The notes under the pieces: model-generated
Databases searched by the model: none
The model's input: only the letters and a program-made list of their open reading frames with translations
What the model was told of the DNA's origin: nothing
Position numbers and translations under genes: made by a program
Part shown: in pieces, positions 5,083 to 9,650 of the stretch
How positions within the stretch are numbered: position 1 is the first letter of the stretch
Layout of the letters: each line of letters starts with the position of its first letter
Assembly (NCBI GenBank): GCA_039923755.1
Contig: JBDTCD010000109.1
Location: forward strand, 1-9,650
Length of the DNA stretch: 9,650 nucleotides
Reading direction: 5' to 3'
From: Terrimesophilobacter sp039923755
GTDB taxonomy: Bacteria; Actinomycetota; Actinomycetes; Actinomycetales; Microbacteriaceae

Positions 5083-7809
5083 TCAGCTCTCGCCGCCGGC
5101 GGAGCCGGTCGTTCCCGCGGTCACATCGTGCAGCGAATACTTGTCGATCGCCTGCTGGGCCAGGCCCGGGTCAAGCCGCCCCTGCCGAGCGAGGGCCTGG
5201 AGAGTTCGAACGACCACCGAAGGGCCGTCAATGTTAAAGAACCGGCGAGCGGCTGCCCGCGTGTCGGAAAAGCCGTAGTCATCTGCGCCCAAAGTCGCGA
5301 AATCGCCTGGAATATAGCGTCGAACCTGGTCCGGCACGGCGTGCATGTAGTCGCTGACCGCAATAAAAGGCCCTTCGGCGTTCGTAAGCTTTTGGGTCAG
5401 ATACGGCATCCGGCCGCCTTCGTTCGGGTGAAGGAAGTTCCACTCGTCTGCGTCGAGTCCTTCGCGCCGAAGCTCCGTCCACGAGGTCACCGACCACACG
5501 TCGGCGGCGACGCCCCAGTCGCGCGCCAGCAGTTCCTGCGCTTCAAGGATCCACGGAACGGCGACTCCGGATGCAAGCAGCTGCGCCCTCGGGCCGCCGG
5601 CTTCCGAACGCTTGAGAAGGTAGATGCCTTTGAGAAGCCCCTCCAAATCAAGGTTCTCCGGCTCGGCCGGCTGCACGAGCGGCTCGTTGTAAATCGTGAT
5701 GTAGTACATGACGTCGGGGTGGGGATGCGTCCCGCCATACATGCGCTCGAGACCGGCCTTGACGATGTGGCCAAGTTCGTAACCGTAGGCGGGGTCGTAG
5801 GACACCACGGACGGGTTGGTGGACGCGAGCAGGTGCGAGTGGCCGTCAGCGTGCTGCAGCCCTTCACCGGTCAGTGTGGTGCGACCTGCAGTTGCGCCCA
5901 TGATGAATCCCCGCGCCATTTGGTCACCAGCAGCCCACATGCCGTCCCCGGTGCGCTGGAATCCGAACATCGAATAGAACACGTAAATGGGGATGAGCGG
6001 CTCACCGTGCGTCGCGTAGGAACTTCCGACAGCAGTGAAGGCGGAGAACGCGCCTGCCTCGTTGATGCCGACGTGCAGGATCTGCCCCTGCTCACTCTCC
6101 TTGTAGGCGAGAAGTTGATCGCGATCGACTGACATGTAGTTCATGCCGTTCGGGTTGTAGATCTTCGCGGTCGGGAAGTACGCGTCCATACCGAACGTAC
6201 GGGCCTCGTCCGGGATGATCGGTACGATTCGGTGGCCGAAGTCTGGGGACTTCAACAGATCTTTGAGCAGGCGGGCGAAGGCCATCGTCGTGGCGATCTC
6301 CTGCTTGCCGGAGCCACGGCGTGCAACCTCGTAGGCGCTGTCATCCGGGAGATTGAGTTGCGTGTACTTTGTACGACGCTCCGGCAGGAATCCGCCGAGC
6401 GCGCGGCGACGCTCCAAAAGGTACTGGATGGCCGGGTCGTTCTCGCCGGGGTGATAGAACGGCGGCAGGTAGGGGTTTTCCTCCAAGATCGCGTCAGCAA
6501 TCGGGATCTGCATCGCGTCGCGGAAAACTTTGAGGTTGTCCAGGGTGAGTTTCTTCATCTGGTGGGTGGCGTTGCGTGCCTCGAAGGACGGGCCCAGGCC
6601 GTAACCCTTGATCGTCTTTGCGAGGATGACGGTCGGCTGACCCTTGTGTTCTGTGGCTGACTTGAATGCCGCATAGACCTTGCGGTAGTCGTGGCCGCCG
6701 CGCTTCAACTTCCACACCTCGTCGTCGGTGTAGTCCTTGACCATCTCGGCGACGCGCGGATCGCGGCCAAAGAAGTGTTCGCGGACGAAGGCGCCGCTTT
6801 CGGCCTTGTAGGTCTGGTAATCGCCATCCGGTGTCTGGTTCATGAGGTTGACGAGTGCACCTTCGGTGTCTTTGGCGAGCAGTTCGTCCCACTCGCGCCC
6901 CCAGATGACCTTGATGACGTTCCAGCCGGCACCCCGGAAGAAGCTCTCCAGTTCCTGGATGATCTTGCCGTTGCCGCGCACCGGTCCGTCGAGCCGCTGC
7001 AGGTTGCAGTTGATGACGAACGTCAGGTTGTCGAGATTGTGGTTCGCCGCCCACTGGAGCGCGCCGCGGCTCTCCACTTCATCCATTTCGCCGTCGCCGA
7101 GGAAGGCCCAGACGTGGCTCTCGGAGAGGTCTTTGATGCCGCGGTGGGTGAGGTAGCGGTTCGTCTCTGCCTGCCAAATGGCATTGAGCGGGCCGAGACC
7201 CATCGAGACGGTCGGGAATTCCCAGAACTCGGGCATCAGGTGGGGGTGCGGATACGAACTCAGGCCGTTCGGCGCCTTGGACTTCTCCTGGCGGAATCCA
7301 TCCAGTTGCGCCTCGCTGAGGCGGCCCTCCAGGAACGCCCGCGCGTACATGCCGGGGGAGGCGTGTCCCTGGTAGAAGACCTGGTCAGCACCACCGGGGT
7401 TGTCGTGGCCGTGGAAGAAGTGGTTGTGGCCCACTTCATACAGCGCGGCGGAAGACGCATAAGTTGAGATGTGCCCGCCCACCGAGATCCCCGGGCGTTG
7501 CGCCCTGTGCACCGTAATGGCTGCATTCCAGCGCAGCCACGCTCGGTACTTCCGCTCGATTTCCTCGTCACCGGGGAACTCCGGCTCGTTCTCGGGCGCA
7601 ATGGTGTTGATGTAGTCGGTTGTCGGAACCATCGGAACGCCGAGCTGAAGGTCCTTGGAGCGCTTGAGCAGGCTCATCATGATGTCTCGCGCACGTTCGC
7701 GACCCTGGGCAGCGACTAGAGCGTCCAGCGATTCCTGCCATTCGGCAGTCTCCTCCGGGTCTGAGTCGATGTGATTCATCGAGTAAGGATCCTGGTCGTT
7801 GACTGTCAC
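5083..7809 (-). CDS. aceE: Pyruvate dehydrogenase E1 component, homodimeric type
   Basis: The thiamine-diphosphate-dependent E1 subunit decarboxylates pyruvate and reductively acetylates the lipoyl E2, feeding acetyl-CoA to the TCA cycle and fatty acid synthesis. From the GTG at 7807-7809 the protein has 908 residues, close to known single-chain AceE proteins. The ThDP motif GDGEMDE is at about 238-244 and its closing Asn lies in the VINCNLQRLDGPV stretch. The N-terminal GGHISTYASSAALYEVGHNH holds conserved active-site histidines, and GINEAGAFSAF carries the Glu expected to activate ThDP. I chose the GTG because CGAGG (minus strand, 7816-7820) is 6 nt upstream and the protein then begins MTVNDQDPYS; an ATG at 7851 lacks a ribosome site. 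A minus-strand TAGAAT (complement 7923-7928) in the 133-bp upstream gap is a possible -10 without a clear -35. fasR follows after 14 bp. Confidence 0.96.
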   Translation of the reverse strand: MTVNDQDPYSMNHIDSDPEETAEWQESLDALVAAQGRERARDIMMSLLKRSKDLQLGVPMVPTTDYINTIAPENEPEFPGDEEIERKYRAWLRWNAAITVHRAQRPGISVGGHISTYASSAALYEVGHNHFFHGHDNPGGADQVFYQGHASPGMYARAFLEGRLSEAQLDGFRQEKSKAPNGLSSYPHPHLMPEFWEFPTVSMGLGPLNAIWQAETNRYLTHRGIKDLSESHVWAFLGDGEMDEVESRGALQWAANHNLDNLTFVINCNLQRLDGPVRGNGKIIQELESFFRGAGWNVIKVIWGREWDELLAKDTEGALVNLMNQTPDGDYQTYKAESGAFVREHFFGRDPRVAEMVKDYTDDEVWKLKRGGHDYRKVYAAFKSATEHKGQPTVILAKTIKGYGLGPSFEARNATHQMKKLTLDNLKVFRDAMQIPIADAILEENPYLPPFYHPGENDPAIQYLLERRRALGGFLPERRTKYTQLNLPDDSAYEVARRGSGKQEIATTMAFARLLKDLLKSPDFGHRIVPIIPDEARTFGMDAYFPTAKIYNPNGMNYMSVDRDQLLAYKESEQGQILHVGINEAGAFSAFTAVGSSYATHGEPLIPIYVFYSMFGFQRTGDGMWAAGDQMARGFIMGATAGRTTLTGEGLQHADGHSHLLASTNPSVVSYDPAYGYELGHIVKAGLERMYGGTHPHPDVMYYITIYNEPLVQPAEPENLDLEGLLKGIYLLKRSEAGGPRAQLLASGVAVPWILEAQELLARDWGVAADVWSVTSWTELRREGLDADEWNFLHPNEGGRMPYLTQKLTNAEGPFIAVSDYMHAVPDQVRRYIPGDFATLGADDYGFSDTRAAARRFFNIDGPSVVVRTLQALARQGRLDPGLAQQAIDKYSLHDVTAGTTGSAGGES

Positions 7810-7942
7810 GGTTGACCTCGCATGATTCATGGTCGACGCGGTGGTTCGCATCGCCCGTTAGTGGCCAGCGCACCTCATCGACCGGATTGCGGTCTGTCGG
7901 GCGCGGGTGCTGGGGCACGCCAATTCTACTGAGTCCAGCTTG

Positions 7943-8383
7943 TCATGATTTCGCGTTAGGGATCCTCGCGCTCGAGGCAACTGCCGCATGCAGCAACTCG
8001 CGAAGTTCTTCGATAATGACCAGCTGCTGTCGGTTAATCACCATCAATTGTTCAATATCGGCTTTCGCTGCGATGTTCGTGTCGTAGTCGTGCTGCGCCA
8101 GGGCCGCCGCGATTCCATCCTGCCGCTTGGCAGCTATAAGAAGAATTGCGCCCTGCAATCCGGCGAGCATGCTCAGGAACAGGTTCAAAAGGATGAAGGG
8201 GTATGGGTCCCATCGCGCGGCGACGAGAACCGTGTTCAGTACAGCCCAGATGACCATGAACAGGACGAACAGGCCGATGAACATCCAACTTCCCATGCCA
8301 TTTCGCATGACATCTGCAGCTCGCTGCCCGGTAGTCAGATTCGCCTTTTGTTTCTGATGCCAATTAAGCTTTTTATCGGTCAT
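7943..8383 (-). CDS. DUF1003 family membrane protein
   Basis: A 146-residue protein of the DUF1003 family, whose function is not established. The N-terminus is basic (MTDKKLNWHQKQK), followed by RAADVMRNGMGSWMFI. There are two membrane segments, about residues 33-56 (WMFIGLFVLFMVIWAVLNTV) and 63-86 (FILLNLFLSMLAGLQGAILL), joined by a short ARWDPYP loop. After these comes a charged, helical cytoplasmic tail (about 90-135) with coiled-coil character. The ATG at 8381-8383 is preferred because family similarity begins just after it and TACACT lies 6 nt upstream, which would make the mRNA leaderless. An ATG at 8425 would add 14 unconvincing residues. It is on the same strand as aceE but 133 bp away, and diverges from the tRNA-Val gene. 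Confidence 0.85.
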   Translation of the reverse strand: MTDKKLNWHQKQKANLTTGQRAADVMRNGMGSWMFIGLFVLFMVIWAVLNTVLVAARWDPYPFILLNLFLSMLAGLQGAILLIAAKRQDGIAAALAQHDYDTNIAAKADIEQLMVINRQQLVIIEELRELLHAAVASSARIPNAKS

Positions 8384-8389
8384 TTCGTC

Positions 8390-8395
8390 AGTGTA
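8390..8395 (-). promoter_or_regulatory. Possible -10 element of a leaderless DUF1003 transcript
   Basis: On the minus strand TACACT is followed by GACGAA and then the ATG at 8383. This puts the expected transcription start at or next to the A of the start codon and fits the absence of a Shine-Dalgarno sequence. No good -35 hexamer is spaced correctly, so the call is tentative. Confidence 0.35.
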
Positions 8396-8452
8396 CGACC
8401 GGGAACCCACAGCGGCCGGTAACATGGAGCGTCATTCCTGTTCGCAGGACAA

Positions 8453-8525
8453 GGGCCTTTAGCTCAGCTGGTAGAGCGCCACGTTTACACCGTGGATGTC
8501 GTCGGTTCGATCCCGGCAGGGCCCA
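8453..8525 (+). tRNA. tRNA-Val (anticodon UAC)
   Basis: A 73-nt cloverleaf. The acceptor stem GGGCCTT pairs with AGGGCCC (one G-U pair). The D stem is GCTC/GAGC around AGCTGGTA. The anticodon stem CCACG/CGTGG encloses loop TTTACAC with anticodon TAC, which reads valine codons GUA and GUG. The T arm is GTCGG/CCGGC with loop TTCGATC. The discriminator is A (8525) and the 3' CCA is not encoded. A TAACAT (8420-8425) about 28 nt upstream could be its -10 box. It is the only plus-strand gene in the window. Confidence 0.97.
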
Positions 8526-8553
8526 CGGGGCGAACCCGTGACCAATAATGGTC
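8524..8553 (+). terminator. Two small hairpins directly after tRNA-Val
   Basis: CACGGG (8524-8529) pairs with CCCGTG (8535-8540) around a 5-nt loop. GACCA (8540-8544) pairs with TGGTC (8549-8553) around ATAA. The first overlaps the tRNA 3' end, so it could only form on unprocessed or read-through RNA. No U tract follows, so termination or 3'-end processing is inferred from position only. The convergent glycosyltransferase gene ends 6 bp further on. Confidence 0.4.
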
Positions 8554-8558
8554 AGCAG

Positions 8559-9650
8559 CTAACCCGTGACGGTGGTCGGCACGAGAGACTCCAGCAGGTC
8601 AGCAGCGGTGTTGACGCCGTCAGTCGCGCGAATGGCTGCGCCAAGGCGTGCTGCTTCGGTGCGATGAGGGCCGTCGGCCAGCATCCGATCGATGGCATCG
8701 CGCAGAGCCGCTACGGATGACGACGATGGGATCGTCAACCCGGCGCCCCGGTTCTGGATGACGGTTCCGATGATGACCTGGTCGAACACGAGGTTGATAG
8801 GCACCACCACCAACGGAAGATTATGCGCAAGGGCTAACATCGTCGTCGAATGACCGCCATGGCCGACGACCAACGATGCCGATGTCATGACGTCGGAATG
8901 TGGGAGGTAGTCGTGCAGTTCTGCGTTGGCTGGGGAGCGTAATTCTTTCGGCGACATCGCGGGTCCAGTGGTGACAATGAAGCGTGCAGGCAGGCCGGCG
9001 ACCGCGTCGAGAATCTTCTGCAGAACGTCGACCTGGCCCGCGACGTAGGTTGTGCTCAGGCTGACCAGCACGGTTGGCGTCGCGGTCGACATCGCGGTCG
9101 ACGTCGCAGTCGACATCCTCGTTGGGGATGACACCGAAAGCGCGGGGCCGGTGTACCGGAGGGCAACTTTGGCGCCTTCGTGCTGGTCCAGTTCCTCCAG
9201 TGTCGCGACCAGCACGGCATCCGCATCCGCCCAGGCGGTTCGAGGGTGCAAGCCAGCAAGCCGCGCGACCACACCCGGCGCGCCACCCGAAATGTTCCTG
9301 TGGATGGCCTCGACCAGGGAATGAACCAGAACCGCATGGCGCAGGCCAGCCTTGGCGACAACATCGAGAGCGCCGAACAGCAGGCAGTCAACCACAACAA
9401 GGTCGGTCGGCGAGGCTTTAACATTGGCCACAATGTCGCGGCCGAGCCTGCGGCCGGTGAGCAGCCGCAGGAAGCCGATGGCATTTTTCACGCCACCGCG
9501 CTTTCCGGTAGCAGTCCATGAGCCCGGTGCGCTGAATTCGGCAAACCCAAACCCGTGATCTTCGAGCGCTTCTCGCTGCTGGCTCTGGCCGATAAAACGC
9601 ACGGTGTCGCCGCGGCGAGCAAGTTCCTTGGCGATGGCGACTGCAGGGCC
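8559..9650 (-). CDS. GT-B fold glycosyltransferase, UGT/MGT-like (partial, N-terminus missing)
   Basis: A glycosyltransferase related to macrolide and UDP-glucuronosyl-type family 1 enzymes, which move a sugar from a nucleotide donor to a small acceptor. The reading frame is open to the right edge. Codons between 9602 and 9650 read AVAIAKELARRGDTVRFIG, the normal first helix and strand of this family, so the GTG at 9600-9602 is internal and the true start lies outside the window. 363 residues are visible. The C-terminal donor-binding region has VVGHGGHSTTMLALAHNLP and VVPINLVFDQ, the family's HGG and D-Q signature. The inter-domain linker carries an in-frame 12-bp repeat. The stop is TAG at 8559-8561, converging on the tRNA. 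Donor and acceptor cannot be told from sequence. Confidence 0.85.
   Translation of the reverse strand, partial: GPAVAIAKELARRGDTVRFIGQSQQREALEDHGFGFAEFSAPGSWTATGKRGGVKNAIGFLRLLTGRRLGRDIVANVKASPTDLVVVDCLLFGALDVVAKAGLRHAVLVHSLVEAIHRNISGGAPGVVARLAGLHPRTAWADADAVLVATLEELDQHEGAKVALRYTGPALSVSSPTRMSTATSTAMSTATPTVLVSLSTTYVAGQVDVLQKILDAVAGLPARFIVTTGPAMSPKELRSPANAELHDYLPHSDVMTSASLVVGHGGHSTTMLALAHNLPLVVVPINLVFDQVIIGTVIQNRGAGLTIPSSSSVAALRDAIDRMLADGPHRTEAARLGAAIRATDGVNTAADLLESLVPTTVTG
9079..9114. repeat. Three 12-bp direct repeats inside the glycosyltransferase gene
   Basis: Three near-identical units (GTCGCGGTCGAC, ATCGCGGTCGAC, GTCGCAGTCGAC) encode the repeated peptide MSTATSTAMSTATPT on the minus strand. 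Since 12 bp is four codons, copy-number change would keep the frame. The repeat sits between the acceptor-side domain, ending near GPALSVSS, and the first strand of the donor domain, VLVSLSTT, where GT-B proteins tolerate length change. Confidence 0.8.

Noticed and set aside
5062..6132. 356-codon plus-strand frame opposite aceE
   Set aside because: It is antisense to a strongly conserved enzyme and results from high-GC codon bias. It has no recognisable domain.
6691..7467. 258-codon plus-strand frame opposite aceE
   Set aside because: Same reason: a shadow of the aceE reading frame, with no family similarity.
9600..9602. GTG as the start of the glycosyltransferase
   Set aside because: The frame continues open to the window edge and the upstream codons match the family's N-terminal helix, so the gene is truncated by the window.

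Overview
The window reads as a chromosomal segment of a high-GC Gram-positive bacterium, most likely an actinobacterium of the family Microbacteriaceae. The support is a homodimeric AceE-type pyruvate dehydrogenase E1, a PucR-like FasR regulator, the fabD-fabH-acpP-fabF order, and a tRNA-Val gene without an encoded CCA. The genus cannot be fixed from sequence alone.

All protein genes lie on the minus strand, so transcription runs from right to left. From right to left the layout is: a glycosyltransferase cut by the window edge (8559-9650); tRNA-Val(UAC) on the plus strand (8453-8525); a small DUF1003 membrane protein (7943-8383); aceE (5083-7809); fasR (3851-5068), only 14 bp after aceE; a 1.45-kb interval holding a winged-helix/DUF559 nuclease-like gene (2725-3585), a 10-bp tandem array and two copies of an ~84-bp palindromic element; then fabD (1489-2403), fabH (488-1492), acpP (201-449) and the first 41 codons of fabF (1-123).

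The core genes form one pathway. AceE starts the conversion of pyruvate to acetyl-CoA. FabD makes malonyl-ACP, FabH condenses acyl-CoA with it, ACP carries the chain and FabF elongates it. FasR is the expected regulator of the fab operon. The close spacing of aceE and fasR suggests the regulator is transcribed with the enzyme that supplies the pathway's precursor. fabD and fabH overlap by 4 bp. A strong GC hairpin lies between acpP and fabF.

The unusual part is 2498-3776, between fasR and fabD, which are neighbours in Streptomyces. This interval begins and ends with copies of the same inverted-repeat element (83 and 84 bp) and carries one DUF559-type gene. Directly after that gene's stop come eleven 10-bp repeats whose RNA would be C-rich and G-poor, like a Rho loading site. 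It looks like an inserted cargo module bounded by small palindromic elements.
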